64,000 bases of DNA from Gerris lacustris (GCA_951217055.1 OX578281.1:64606043-64670042), one strand, 5' to 3'. Positions 23,338 through 35,348 are shown, numbered from the stretch's first letter. Made by a program: numbers and translations. Notes: generated by a model from the sequence alone, not told the origin.

Positions 23338-24538
23338 AAATTATTAGCCGATAAATCAATAACATTCCCGATACATTTTGGTGGAAAAATTAAAAAACAG
23401 GTTGATAACAAAGTCACATGTATGTAAGGTTATTTCCGTTAAAATAATTTTATTTTAAACGGCAAAGATTTCGCTTTAGGATGGAATAATCCCTGTTAGA
23501 ATCCTGTTCCACACATCTAGAGTTAACTCTAGCGCCTCCGAGATACCCCTTCCTACTTGTAGACTTCCCCCTCCCGCTTCTACGTATCTACGTCACGCTC
23601 TATCTCCAGTTCAACTGGACCGATTTACCTCCAACAACTTTTATTATATATCTCTACACAAACCCATCGCCACAACTATTCTCGACTCATCAATTGTTAC
23701 TTGCATTTAAGTTTGCAAGGGACGGATCTTGTAATCTATACAAATGCAGATTACAAGGTCAAAACCCACTTCAAAATCAGCTATCATTCTGAAATTTGGG
23801 CATGTCCGTTTGTGTTAGCCAATAAATCAATAAATTTCTAAATTTATATGAAGAAATTTTAGCGGTAAAAATGTAGGAATTCTACATTGACGACCTCTGA
23901 CAGCTAAGTGAGGTAGAGACTGTGACTGTAAAAATAAAATATTTTTTCATCCTTTTTAGGGTTTTTTTTTTTTTTATAAAAAGTGTGTTATTATTTTTTT
24001 AAATATAATATTTTTATTCGCTAGCTTTTTAAATCGCTCTTTGTAAACAATGAAAAGCTCTTGGTAAAACGAAAACAAACCTAAAAAAGCATCAAACCTA
24101 CTCTTCGTAACCTCCCCTCCACATTTTTTATATTTTTATATTTTTTTTACCAGCTCAGTGTTATCGACTAAAGTAGATTCGCTCTTTCGTAACTTTTATA
24201 TGAGTGAACTAGCCGCGAGTAAAACAGCGCAGAGTAATCGACCCTTTATACAAAGTAGCACTACAAAGTACAAAGTACAAAGTAGTACTTTGTAAACTTT
24301 TTTACAAAGTTGGTAACTTTATACAAAGTTACTAACTTTGTAAACTTTTTTCAAAGTTGGTAACTTAGATTGTCACTCGTTAGATATTGAAACACAAAGG
24401 GTCCTTTTTTTTAATCGGTTTATATGTAAAAATAATATGTTAATAATAATAATAATACGTGGCGTACCGCCTTTGAAGAGCTTAGGCCTGTCAATATTAA
24501 ATATATCATAAATAATAATTATAATTCATCAATGAAAT
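23338..24538. other. intronic sequence with low-complexity ACAAAGT repeats
   Basis: 24245-24365 consists of interleaved TACAAAGTA/TACTTTGTA and GTTGGTAACTTT motifs in both orientations. An ATTACAAG stem-loop lies near 23730-23760. No exon recognised. Confidence 0.5.
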
Positions 24539-25040
24539 ATAAAAAATACTTCTTGCATACGAGTCCGCAAGACAGTGAGACATTTTCATGTTTTCGCTCT
24601 GCATAAACTACCGACATGAAATGAAATAAAATCGGCAATTTATTCATGTAATTGATAAAAGTAGATGGAAGATAATTTTTATTCTTATCTCCACGCCGGC
24701 ACTGCCGTGGCTTGATTACAAACGACTGTATTCAAATGCGCCGGCGCGACTTCTACGAATTGTTAATATGCCTTCATACTATGTAGGGCCGAGAGGGCTG
24801 AGAGTTGATGGCAACCTCCTATACTTTCCCAACTCCCTGTCACAATATATAAATCTTTTCGACTTACTTCGGCCCTATGACGTGCGGTGGAGGTAGGCCC
24901 AACAGGTGGAGACTGGATTACACAGCTCCTATAGCTTTTTAACTCCCTGTTATACTTTTCTGAGTTTTTAAGCTAAAAGTAACGTAACGTTTTTGACTTA
25001 TGCTCCATAGCCTAACATGAAAATGTCAAAAATAAAGCAG
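24539..25040 (+). repeat. dispersed repeat R4 (GAGTCCGCAAGACAGTGAGA family)
   Basis: A direct copy of 43462-43955: shared start ATACTTCTTGCAT, GAGTCCGCAAGACAGTGAGA, CACCGGCACTGCC-like and CGGCCCTATGACGTGCGGTG blocks, and the end CATGAAAATGTCAAAAA. It is GC-richer than its surroundings. No ORF of note. Confidence 0.82.
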
Positions 25041-25084
25041 TCTTATGTTAGGATTTCTTACTGTCAACGATAAATTATTGGATC

Positions 25085-25400
25085 TTTTTGACTGGAGATG
25101 GTCCACATAAATAAGCAACATTACCTCTATACACGAGTATGTGATGTCCTATTGATTATAGTGGTCGAAATAAACAAAATTTTCACTATACACGATACAC
25201 GAGTATGTTGTATGTCCTATTGATTATAGTGGTCTGAAAATAAACAACATTTTCACTCTACACGAGTATGTTGTATGTCCTATTGATTATAGGGGTCTGA
25301 AAATAAACATTTTCACTATACACGAGTATGTTGTATGTCCTATTGATTATAGTGGTCTAAATATAAACAAAATTTTTACTATACGCGAGTATGATGTTTG
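25085..25400. repeat. minisatellite, about five units of roughly 64-70 bp
   Basis: Each unit has ACACGAGTATGTTGTATGTC, CTATTGATTATAGTGGTC and an AAATAAACA..TTTTCACTA segment. It ends 130 bases before the terminal exon of the plus gene. Confidence 0.9.
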
Positions 25401-25532
25401 AAATGTTATATTAGAGGTGATTTAGCGTGATGAATTTCCTTGAGATTATTACTGGAAATATGTAAGCTTGGCTTGTTCCTCATATCTTAAGTTTATCTTG
25501 AATAAATGTGCTATTTATTTTGTTTGTTTCAG

Positions 25533-25554
25533 AAGCTCTCTGGGGCGTAGCTGA
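25533..25554 (+). CDS. RASGEF1-like gene, plus copy: terminal exon, coding part
   Basis: After a TTTTGTTTGTTTCAG acceptor the first base completes the split Gln codon. The following codons read SSLGRS, then TGA at 25552-25554. RASGEF1 proteins end in a short SLLGR-type tail, so a 22-base coding terminal exon that restores this ending in the right phase is convincing despite its size. A minisatellite (25085-25400) lies only about 130 bases upstream. The 3' UTR continues past the stop. I see no AATAAA before an inverted-repeat element begins near 25745, so the polyadenylation site is not placed. Confidence 0.85.
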
Positions 25555-25744
25555 AGAAGGTTGGGTTAAAATTATCATATTGTAACGCCAGTGTGAACTT
25601 TCTATCTTGAATTCAGTGCTCGGTTCATTCCTCTCAACATTTGTGATCCATTTTTTACCATTATCGGTAAGATGATTACATATTATACTTGGAATTTTAG
25701 TATTTATTTTAACATTAATTTACAATTCTTGTAAGGAATTAATT

Positions 25745-26729
25745 AGTTGGGTCTAGTAAGGAATTAAGAAGCTCACTTTTGCAGTGTTTCGACCCCTCCT
25801 TGGGTCATTCTCAAGCTGATTGACCAGACGTTATCTTACATTATACTGGTCATACATACATACATTATAATGAATTGTTGTAATGATAAAATCAAGTACC
25901 AAAGTGTGTAATGAACAGAAGGGGAAAAATACATGTGGTGTCGCGGGACACCCGGTAGGAACGAAGTTCCTTACATTTTTCATTAAATATAAATTATAAA
26001 ATCACACTGCTAAGTACGTATACACTGCTAACTACTTATACATAGCGGAGTTAGAAAAGAGACAAAATTAAAAGTAACGAACTGTTTGTACCTAGCAAGA
26101 GTTAGGAAAAATTAAAAGAAAATCATTATTTTTATCATTAAAGTAAGCGACTTACTATAAATATATATTGAATATAAGAAAAAAGTTGATCATGATGTGT
26201 TTATAGTTAAAGAGTATGTTCGATAAAGGAGTTTGGATTGAAATAGGACTGTTTTCTACCTACCTGGCCTATTAATTTAAAATATTATAAAATATATCTC
26301 TTCCCTTCTCTAAGGCCGCTCCCTGATTTGTCGGTACGGTATCGGTAAGCTAGCCGATGCGGTCAGATTCTTTACCGAGCGCCTATATCTTACCGATCTT
26401 TTACTCAAATATTATCATCGGTAGATTTCGTGACGGTGATTTTGGCCTTTTTTTGTATTCACTCCCGGGCTCCAGAACGTGCCATAAGGAACTTCATTCC
26501 AATAAATAGCAAGTTGAATATACTAAAAAGTACATATATATTACAAGTGAAATGACCACTACCTGACTTCAGAAGAAATTACGAGAATCATAAAGATTCA
26601 AACAAAATATTTCAAGAATATAACCAGTATAATGTAAGATAACTTCTAGTCAATCAGCTTAAGAATGACCCATGAAGGGGTCGAAATATTGCAAAAATGA
26701 GCTATTTAATTCCTTACTAGACCCAACTA
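25745..26729. mobile_element. inverted-repeat element with GACCC..GGGTCGAAA stem-loops at both ends
   Basis: The left arm (about 25745-25853) is the inverted form of the right arm (about 26622-26729). Each contains a stem-loop with TGA/AAGAATGACCC..GGGGTCGAAA (minus 25815-25781; plus 26658-26692). The interior contains an R1-like block (26040-26320) and a TTTCGTGACGGT block shared with 19455-19570. No ORF. Confidence 0.78.
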
Positions 26730-27216
26730 CGCTAGAATTGAATACTACCAGGATCAATTTTTAATTTATTAGGTAATTTACAACTAAATTAATATGTAAA
26801 CAAAAGGTTAATGGAGAAACATTCGCTAATAATCCTAGTAGACTTGAAATTAGTTAGGAGAAAACTCTAAAGTAACTCTCAACTTCTCATTAAAAATCAA
26901 AGTTAGCCCGGTCTTAAGATAAATATACTTAAGTTCAGAAGAACTTCTTTCGGAGATTTTATCGCAATTGTACGAAGACGATTCCCTGCCTCACATGATC
27001 TCACCCGTTTTCTTAATGAAAGCACCGAGTGTTCTTAATAATTCATTCATTTCCATTTCCATTCATTTTTTGATGGAACTGAATAAGATTGCCCTCATAC
27101 AAGCTATGGGCTTAACACGATTAAATTATTCGTTTCTTACAAATTTGGCATTTCGTTATTTTAAACGTTAATTTTTTTTAATTAAACGTTTCGTTCTCTT
27201 ACATTTTGATGCAGCC
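26730..27216. other. unassigned sequence downstream of the plus gene
   Basis: An open frame at 26968-27171 (plus) has no recognisable domain. Nothing else identified. Confidence 0.45.
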
Positions 27217-27224
27217 CTCTATTG

Positions 27225-27453
27225 GGCACTTATTTAGATTGTTACTCCCCTTATAAAAAAAATAAAGGGGAGTAACAGTCTAAAGAAGGTTTACGGAATG
27301 TTCTTCTTTAGACTGTTACTCCCCTTATAAAAACAGAAGAGTGATATTCCTTTGGCCTAAATTACATTGGACTAAACGTACCTTTGTCTTAGTTCTTATT
27401 CAATCAGTTATTTAAGTAGAAAACATAGGGGAGTAACAATCTAAAGAAGTACC
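27225..27453 (+). mobile_element. hAT-like MITE family M1
   Basis: Ends GGCACTTATTTAGATTGTTA and CTAAAGAAGTACC. Target duplications are CTCTATTG (27217-27224) and CTTTATTG (27454-27461), 8 bp with one mismatch. One internal hairpin is followed by the conserved ATTCCTTTG..ACATTGGACTAAAC segment. Confidence 0.9.
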
Positions 27454-27639
27454 CTTTATTGACCTTGCCTCTTCGATTTTTGATATACCTTTAAATTTCC
27501 AGTATACGTTATAATCCACGGTTATTTTAGATCGTAAATGGCGAAGTCTCGCTCTGTATGTTGTAGAAACAGATATTTCTCACAATAATATTTTTTCGCC
27601 ATTGTTCTATTCTTTTTACCAGTTCTTCTTAAATGTAAA

Positions 27640-27757
27640 TTTTAATAAATATTTTAACAAAACAAAAATAAATAAAAATACTAAAAATATTAATGTAAAT
27701 TTTAATAAATATTTTAACAAAACAAAAATAAATAAAAATACTAAAAATATTAACTGA
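27640..27757. repeat. 60-bp tandem duplication
   Basis: GTAAATTTTAATAAATATTT followed by A-rich sequence is repeated identically in tandem, two copies. Confidence 0.9.
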
Positions 27758-28811
27758 AAATCCCTTTGTTGAAACGCTTAATGTAAATTAATCATTATTA
27801 GTAATTGTTTATTAAACGTAGTAACTCGTTGAACGTTCTGAAAATTTAGGTTTGCGTTTAAAAAGAGCTTAAACATGAAATTAAAATTAGTAACAATTAT
27901 CGGCGAATTTACCGATTTTTTTTTTTTTTTCAGTTATGTCTTTATTTCGATCACTTTTCAAAAAGCTACATCTTTATAGCCAAAGTATTAATAGATTAGA
28001 GTTCGCATTAGTTATCTACTAAAGCGCCATTACACTTTCTCTGGTGTATTAGTACAAGACGGGTATAAATACAATGGCTAAATTAGTTTCATGTCACTTA
28101 GGTCTTCATCTGAATACCTTTTCCACTACATTTCTACTAATATAAACCCTTTTATTTCTTCTTTTTCTTTTTAATTTTGAATGTATTTTGAATATATTAT
28201 GAAATAATATATTTATACTATTTTTATATTGTTACAGGTCTTGATTCAATTGTTTGTATCGTGGACAAATTATAAAAAAATATTTTTGTAAGTGAACATT
28301 ATATATATAATTATTTTAATTAAATATATATTGCTTTCGAAAAAAACAACAAAATTGTAAATAAATAAAAATAAAAGAAAAGAGTATGAAAAATAAATAT
28401 TTTTCTAATAATGTAAAATTAATGTATTCTTACTATTAGGTACTTAATATATCTATGAATTGTATAATTCGATAATCCCACGTCTCTACTAACATAGAAA
28501 GTATGATAAGCTTTATAATTTAATCTATGTTTACAGACCGAAAATATTATTTAATTTATTTAATGTTAGTGCCCTACCTTCTTCATTTTGTGTTTTTAAT
28601 TTGCGAGTTATTTAAAGAAGAAAAAATTGTTTAACGGTTGAGACAGTTTTGTTTAAAACATTTTTAATCAAGTTATTTATTTAAAATAAAGGAATTTAAA
28701 TTTAAATACTAATAAGAAAATATAAAACCTTATTTCTGGGAAAAGGTTTATTTAATTTTCAGTAAAAATAGCAACAGAAGGGAATATCCCAGGAATTACA
28801 GTGTCTATGGA
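27758..28811. other. AT-rich sequence, no gene
   Basis: Very AT-rich. Several AATAAA hexamers on the plus strand (around 28350-28400) could serve as distal polyadenylation signals for the plus gene, but this cannot be shown from sequence alone. Confidence 0.35.
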
Positions 28812-28819
28812 GGTTATCC

Positions 28820-29051
28820 GGCACTTCTTTAGATTGTTACTCCCCTAATAATTAAAATATAGGGAGTAACAATCTAAAGAAGGTGTACAGAGTGTTCTTC
28901 TTTAGATTGTTACCCCCCTTATAAAAACAGAAGTGTGATATTCCTTTGTCCCAAAGTACATTGGACTAAACATCCCTTTGTCTATAGTTATTTAGTCAAA
29001 GTCATTTATATTCTAAAACAACATAGGGGAGTAACAATCTAAAGAAGTACC
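28820..29051 (+). mobile_element. hAT-like MITE family M1, exact 8-bp target duplication
   Basis: Ends GGCACTTCTTTAGATTGTTA and CTAAAGAAGTACC, flanked by identical GGTTATCC at 28812-28819 and 29052-29059. Confidence 0.92.
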
Positions 29052-29156
29052 GGTTATCCTAATGATTTAAAGAAAGTAAATGTTCTAGGGCCAAGGGTAT
29101 ATTAGTCACCAGTATAACACATAGTCCGTTAATACATAATATTTCTATGTGAATAA

Positions 29157-30240
29157 AAAGAAACTGTCTATCCACGTAAAATAATACTCGTCTATTTTTC
29201 GAAGCAGCTTTCAGCTTTTATATAAAGCCATCATCAGTGATTATGGAAGAACTATAGTTATATTAATAAATGAAGGCGAGTGATTCGTTAGTCTTATCTT
29301 TATCATATTCATTAACTAGCCTTCACCCCTAGGTATGGTATATGCTAGGTATGAGTGGCTATCTTACCAATAATCATGTAGGCCTAGCAATTTAATTAAT
29401 TTAAATGTAATGCCTAAACAACCATTGGTGTATTTAATTACCAGTCTCTTCTCTCGATACGGCAGTTGCACCAGTAAATATATAATAACTTAAGATCTAG
29501 CACAAATTAATAAAATAATCAATACTCGATTTAAAGATCATTAATGTGAGGTTTAAACACCCCTATCAGAAATTAAATCGGACAACAATTGCGGGCGCCA
29601 TAAGAGCTCAAAGTCAAAATTAAAAAAAAATAAGGTAGAACCGATAAAGATACGACAAAAAGTCATAGGACCAAAGTTGTAGATCTTTTAAAATCAGTTT
29701 TCCGACCGAACGCAAACAACTGCGAGTCAGTAGATGGTCTAGAAGTACCCAATCATTTTGATGAGCGAGTCAGTGGGTTTTGTCACTTAATATACATATA
29801 CTTAGTCAACCTAATTTTTTTTATACATTTTATTTATTTTTATTTTTTGCTTTATAAAATTGTTAGTAACTTTGGTTCTACTCAATATTTTTCGATGAAA
29901 CTAAGTCTACGACATGATCAACATGTTTGCGTTCACCATTGAAAAGGAGTTAATCGATTTTGTTGAGGCTGGACATAAGTTAGGGCTAGATTCGGTTTTG
30001 GAAATATATGAAATGAAAAAGTATCCTCATATTTTGTCAATTCTGACCAATGTGCAGACAAAACTTTAATTTTATATATTTTTTTTTTCGGTTTCGGAGG
30101 AATCTTCTTCATATAGATTTTATATAAATAGATTCATGTACTTTAAATTCTTCCATAATCACTGATGAGTGGCCTGTTAAATCGAAAACTGCTTTGATAA
30201 ATTAACAAGTATTATTTTACGTGGAAAGACAGTTATTTCT
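29157..30240. mobile_element. inverted-repeat element (about 1.08 kb) with hammerhead-like motif ends and an ORF remnant
   Basis: Both ends carry CCACGTAAAATAATACT and GCAG followed by a stem-loop with CTGATGA and GAAA (minus 29237-29204; plus 30162-30190, the latter with a decayed stem). A solo end of the same kind is at 47434-47500. 29840-29915 is also shared with 57215-57300. The interior encodes a 51-residue open frame (29914-30069). Confidence 0.78.
29914..30069 (+). pseudogene. coding-like ORF remnant inside an inverted-repeat element
   Basis: Open frame of 51 codons, MINMFAFTIEKELIDFVEAG then HKLGLDSVLEIYEMKKYPHI, ending in TAA. The amino-acid mix looks like real protein, with a balanced acidic/basic, helix-forming pattern, unlike the AT-driven frames around it. 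I do not recognise the family. Its location between the inverted ends suggests a leftover of the mobiliser or a captured exon. Confidence 0.4.
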
Positions 30241-30243
30241 TTT

Positions 30244-30859
30244 AATCCACATAAAAATAATATGTATTTAATATATTGTGGACTCATTTGATACCCTAGT
30301 ACTTTTATCAGTCGGTTTTTATTTTTTCTTTCGCTTTTAGGTCTAGAAAAATTATCTGAAAATAAAAGAGACATTCATCATAGAATATAAGTTGATTGAT
30401 AAATTTTAAAAAAAAGTTAAGTTTCTGCTATTTAAGGTGTAAATAATAATATTGTGGGACGGAATATAAGAAAACTAACTAATAATATGTATTTGTAAAT
30501 ATACTACAAAATGTGTCTGATTTAAAAAAATAATTTTGTTCTATATTTCTACTAAATTGTAGTTTATTTATTTATTTATTTTTTAAGTAAGCTTGGTTTG
30601 TTAATTATCTAAGAATAATAATATAGTTTAATGTGGCATGGGTTGAATACTATCTTTGGAAGAGTATTTTGTTAATAAATGGTGAAGGTTAATCTTATTT
30701 ACCATTCAAAATGGTTTATAACTAAACACTTTTTAATTATTTTCTTGACATTTAGAAATAAACTTATCAAGTTTACTTGTTAATTAATTTTTTTTTTCTT
30801 ATAAAAAAGTTAACTTATTTTAATTTCTCTTTAACCCTTAAATGCATGTTGCATCAGAA
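30244..30859. other. AT-rich sequence, no gene
   Basis: No exon or repeat recognised. Confidence 0.5.
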
Positions 30860-31505
30860 ATTACACTTTGAATATAACAAATAAATCTAAGATTTATTGA
30901 TCTTTATTTAATTGTTTAGTGAGTTTAGGTTGTAGAAGAAACCCTGTTATTACACTTTGAATAGAATCAAATATATCTAAGCGGTGTAGCCGAGGGGTTA
31001 GCGCACTCGACTCTGAAACCAAGGTCTAAACCCCGGCTGTGAGTTCGAATCCCAGCGGGGTAAGACATGTTTCACACTAATGATCTCATCGATTAGATGA
31101 GTTAAGTGGCCGGATAACCCCCGTCCTGTAATACCCCTGGCAGTTGATCGGGACTAATACCTAAAAAAAGAAAGAATAAATCTAAGATTTATAGATCTTT
31201 ATGTAATTATTTCGTGAGTTTAGGTTGTACATGAAACCCTGTTATTACACTTTGAATATAAACAAATAAATCTAAGATTTATAGATAGTATTCTTTATTT
31301 AATTGTTTAGTGAGTTTAGGTTGTACAAGAAACCCTGTTATTACACTTTGAATATAAACAAATAAATCTAAGATTTATAGATCTTTATTTAATTATTTAG
31401 TGAGTTTAGGTTGTACGAGAAACCCTGTTATTACACTTTGAATATAAACAAATAAATCTAAGATTTATAGATCTTTATTTAATTGTTTAGTTTGTAGAAG
31501 CAATC
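30860..31505. repeat. minisatellite (about 85-95 bp units) interrupted by a SINE
   Basis: About five units share ATTACACTTTGAATATAA, AAATAAATCTAAGATTTAT and GTGAGTTTAGGTTGTA. A SINE (30981-31174) sits inside the second unit. Confidence 0.9.
30981..31174 (+). mobile_element. tRNA-derived SINE with intact A and B boxes
   Basis: Begins GCGGTGTAGCCGAGGGGTTA (A-box region TAGCCGAGGGGTTAGCGC) and has GAGTTCGAATCCC as B box near 31041-31053. A non-tRNA body of about 100 bp ends in an A-rich tail. The minisatellite text AATCTAAG on both sides is consistent with a target duplication. It is a different family from the SINEs at 6941 and 21833. Confidence 0.85.
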
Positions 31506-31820
31506 CTGTTATATCGTGAAAACAACTATTTCGGTTTTGTTTTAAATTTGATCTTCGCACCTTAAACATATTTGCTACTTTTGAACTTATCAAGGTAAGT
31601 TATTTAAATTATTTTATTGTGTAGTAGTAAATGTATTCACCACTGAAGAATGTTCAACATAAACTTTGAACTTTAATACTTACCTTTCATCTGGTGTTTG
31701 ACTTTATTTTTGAAAATAAGACAATATTCATTGACTTGTTTCAAATTTAATACACTATCAGTATGTGATGGCTATTGAAAAATATTGATTTCACCTCTGT
31801 TTACTTCAGATATGATACAG

Positions 31821-32067
31821 GGCACTTCTTTAGATTGTTACTCCCCTTACAAAAAAAAAAAAAAAAAACAGGGGAAGTAACAATCTAAAGGTGTACGGAA
31901 TGTTTTTCTTTAGACTTTAACTCCCCTTATATAAACAAAAGTGGAATATTCCTTTGTCCCTAAGTACATTAGACTAAACATCCATTTGTCTAAATTTTAA
32001 TTTAGTCAAAGTCACTTATATTCTAAAAGTTCATAGGGGAGTAACAATAGGGGAGTAAAGAAGTATC
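31821..32067 (+). mobile_element. hAT-like MITE family M1, no clear target duplication
   Basis: Ends GGCACTTCTTTAGATTGTTA and an imperfect right end GGGGAGTAAAGAAGTATC that has been locally rearranged (GGGGAGTAACAATAGGGGAG). No flanking duplication. Confidence 0.85.
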
Positions 32068-32383
32068 GCAACTTAAAACCACATTTAATTAATAGTAAGA
32101 TGAAAGTTCAATCTCAATAATTATTTTTTAGCGAAATTATTTCTAAGTCTACTTTATGGATGGATACTTAGTACATAATCTTGTTAAGACATACTTGTGG
32201 GTTCTAAAAACCAAAATGGACAATGGATACTTAGTACAGGGGAATGTGGCGCTAAAAAAAACATAATTAATTATTAATTACTGTTGAAATATATAAGTTT
32301 ATGTTTAGTTATGTTATATCTATGTTTTCATTGCTACATAAAATAATGTTGTTTCTTTTATATAAATATAATGTTTTCCAGAT

Positions 32384-32519
32384 GCCGCAACGTATTTACG
32401 ATGTTAGGGAAAATGATGGCAAGAGAAGTAAATATTCTGATAATGTACTTCGACTACTGGTAATACTATTTGATGAAGATGAACTAGCAGACATAATTGA
32501 TGAAGAAGATCAGGATTAA
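32384..32519 (+). CDS. unassigned acidic-tailed ORF, possible exon or transposon remnant
   Basis: Directly after an acceptor-like TGTTTTCCAG there is an ATG-started frame, MPQRIYDVRENDGKRSKYSD, ending DELADIIDEEDQD and a TAA stop at 32517-32519. The charged, acidic tail looks like protein, and there is a plausible splice acceptor. No upstream exon or recognised domain was found. It lies 40 bases before a hAT-type insertion. It could be the last exon of an unseen gene or a transposase remnant. Confidence 0.25.
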
Positions 32520-32559
32520 GATGTTTTAATCTATTATTTTAATGAAAGATGGTTAGAGC

Positions 32560-33299
32560 CAGTGGCGCACCCAGGGGGGGGCACGGGGGGCACGTGCCCC
32601 CCCCCCCAAAGCCAGACCTAAAATTTAAGTATGCAATTCCGCAGCACGTGTTAAAATAATAATGTTGTGATAGTCAAAAAATATATAAATAAATAAGTAA
32701 TTATATACCTAGTTTAGACCGACATATTTTTTTTTGGCGCTTAGAAAGACGTCTCTCCCCCCCCCCCCCCCCAAAGCCAAATACGTAAAATTTAAGTATG
32801 CAATTTCGCAGCACATGTTAAAGTAATAGTGAAAAAAAAAAAAAAAAGTAATTATATACCTATTTTAGCCCGACATGTTTATTTTTGGCGTTTAAAAAGA
32901 CGTGCCCCCCCCCCCCCCCCCTCCTCCAAAGCCATAGACTTAAAATTTAAGTATGCAAATAAGTAAGTATTTTAAATAAGTCAGTATCACTTAATAAATA
33001 AGTAATAATCTACCTAGGTTTGCCCGACATATTTCTCAGTTCATAAAAAACTTAAATTTATTTGTATATAATAACATTTTAGATGCTCTTAGAATAGGCT
33101 AAATAGACGTTTTCAAGTAACGTAAACTATAAAAATTTTCCCGGGGGAGGGCCCCCGGACCCCCCTAAGAGAGAGCCCAGCCCCCTTCTTGTCTGTGATT
33201 ATGCTAAACCCACATTACATCACATCGCCTCCCCCCCCCCCCCCTTTATTTTTTTTTAATCTGTGCCCCTCCCAAAAATAAATCCTGGGTGCGCCACTG
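32560..33299. mobile_element. hAT-type non-autonomous element, exact 8-bp target duplication
   Basis: Ends CAGTGGCGCACCCAGG and CCTGGGTGCGCCACTG, flanked by GTTAGAGC at 32552-32559 and 33300-33307. CAGTGGCG-type ends with 8-bp duplications are typical of hAT elements. The interior is three to four tandem units of about 120-180 bp, each with a poly-C run, CAAAGCCA and TTTAAGTATGCAA. Confidence 0.93.
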
Positions 33300-33609
33300 G
33301 TTAGAGCCCATAATTGACAAAAAAAAAAGCCAGAAAAAAACAGTGGCAAAACATGTCTAATTTTAAAGGGGTTGAAAATCTGATTGCGCATTAATTAACC
33401 CTTTCTAGTTCTCGGCTCCAAAACTAATTATAAGGCACAATTGTGTGAGGACTTTTTTTGAAGCCCTAAAAAAGGTGTTCAGGGGTTTAGAGCAAAAAAA
33501 AATGTGTTTTGAAATCGGCTGTTGAAGGTTTGAATGTGGAATATAACAACACACAGGAGGTAGTTCGATTTTATGTAACTGATAGAAAAATGGGTTTATT
33601 TCAAAAACT

Positions 33610-34215
33610 GTTAACTAAATAATTATTTCAAGGTAAAAAGAACGATACTACGTTTTTAAATTTTCTGTTGAATCATATGTAATGTTGATAATATAATTGT
33701 TATTGTTATATAATATATAATGTTAGTGGAAAAAAATAGTTCCAAATTTATTTTCTTCACATAAATGCCAACCATCTAGAGAGCTGATCTTAAACCTATA
33801 AAAGGACCTATCGATATATTTGAAATAATATAAATAATATAATCGATATATTTCCTGTTTTCCTGTTTATCTCTTATTTATAAAAATCACAAATTTGAAA
33901 CCCGTCAAAATGAAGATTGTAAATATGGGACATGGCAAAACAAATAAAATAACTTGAGGATTTTTTCCGAATTAACTTTTCATACAGCAAAATTTGCTGA
34001 AAACCAATTAAATTCTGCTGAAAGATGGCTAAAAGTATTAAAATAATGCATTGTTATCGTGTTTTGAGCTATGCTAAAAGTTTCAAGTCTAGCTATTTGG
34101 GAAGTTAGTTAGAAGTCGATTGCCAGATTTGTACCGGACAAACAAACAAACAAACAAACAAGAAAGCAAGCTAATAAAAACGTAGTAAAAATTTGGCTAA
34201 AATAGTAGAAAGTAA
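33610..34215 (+). repeat. dispersed repeat R5, copy 1
   Basis: A direct copy of 45535-46165: TCTGTTGAATCATATGTAAT, CAACCATCTAGAGAGCTGAT, AGGATTTTTTCCGAATTAAC and a closing (ACAA)n run followed by GAAAGCAAGCTAATAAAAAC. No coding region. Confidence 0.85.
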
Positions 34216-35186
34216 GTGTTTCTTTAATTTTTAATCTGTTACGAATTTAATGAAATTTGTTTCATGTTATAAATATGTATTATAATTTATTAAAATAAAA
34301 TAAATGTTATTTATAGCGGTATTGGTTTTATTTATTATTTTTCTTCAATCCTATTCTTAAGGGGGGTTCATAAAAATACATTCATAGGACGTGGAGACGT
34401 CACTGTGAGTTTTCCCCCATCCCTTCCTTCCTATTGGACTTGCGCAGTGCTCTGTTCAGTTTATAAACAAAACCAAATATAGGTTTGTTCCAACCAAGCA
34501 CTGAAGCAGTGTAGTGTCCGCGTCCGAAGGATCGGTCACGGGCATGCGTAATGGATAAAAGGCGTTTTTCTACCGCCTTCTACGGATTTACTCGTATGTA
34601 GTTTACCCTTCTCTTTCTAACTCACTAGACTCGTCTTTGTTTACAAAACTATTTTAATATTATAGAAATATTTAAAAAAAAAAAAAAAATCACGCATTTA
34701 AGGGTTAACATAGTTATTATATAGGTGTAAAAATATACTATTTTATAAATTCCTCATGTGATTAGCAATATTTATGTTAAATATAATTTAAATCTGTTTC
34801 AGGTTATATTAAATTAATTTAAGAACTTTTTTTTTATTATATAAATATATAAAAGTATTATATAAACGACTGATTGTTAAATATTTGTAAAACTTTTGTA
34901 TTTTGTTAAATAAAAGTAAAAAAAAAGGAAAAGATAATTGTTGTTAATGGTTTTATGAATAATTTTCAAAAGTTATAATTATTATGTAAAAATTGAAAAA
35001 AAGAAAGGAATTATAAATTATAATTGAATATTCGTCCATTTTTATTTACCCTTTATGTATGTAATATAATATGTATAAAGTTGCTTCAACGTGTAGCAGT
35101 TTCAGACCCACTTAATGGACGTCTAAGGATCTCTGTACCTTTCCCCCACTACATAATTTTCCCCCTCCGAGCGCCTGTCTCCTGCC
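34216..35186. other. unassigned sequence, no gene
   Basis: Mostly AT-rich. A less AT-rich patch at 34360-34620 has no recognised exon. A poly-A run lies near 34675-34689. Confidence 0.45.
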
Positions 35187-35190
35187 TTAA

Positions 35191-35348
35191 GCCTCGTCCA
35201 GACTGCCAAACCGAACAGAGGAAACGAACCGAGCATTGGTCTCTGCGCATGTACAGTCTAAAGTGCGCATGCGCATCTCAGGTTGACCATGCGCAGATAC
35301 CAATGCTTGGCTCGTTTCCTCTGAGCAGTTCGGCAGTCTGGACGAGGC
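35191..35348. mobile_element. GC-rich MITE with TTAA-type target
   Basis: Perfect 17-base ends GCCTCGTCCAGACTGCC and GGCAGTCTGGACGAGGC, with further inverted similarity across the whole 158 bp. Flanks are TTAA (35187-35190) and TTTA (35349-35352), the same pattern as the MITE at 9097-9369 but with different ends. Confidence 0.88.
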
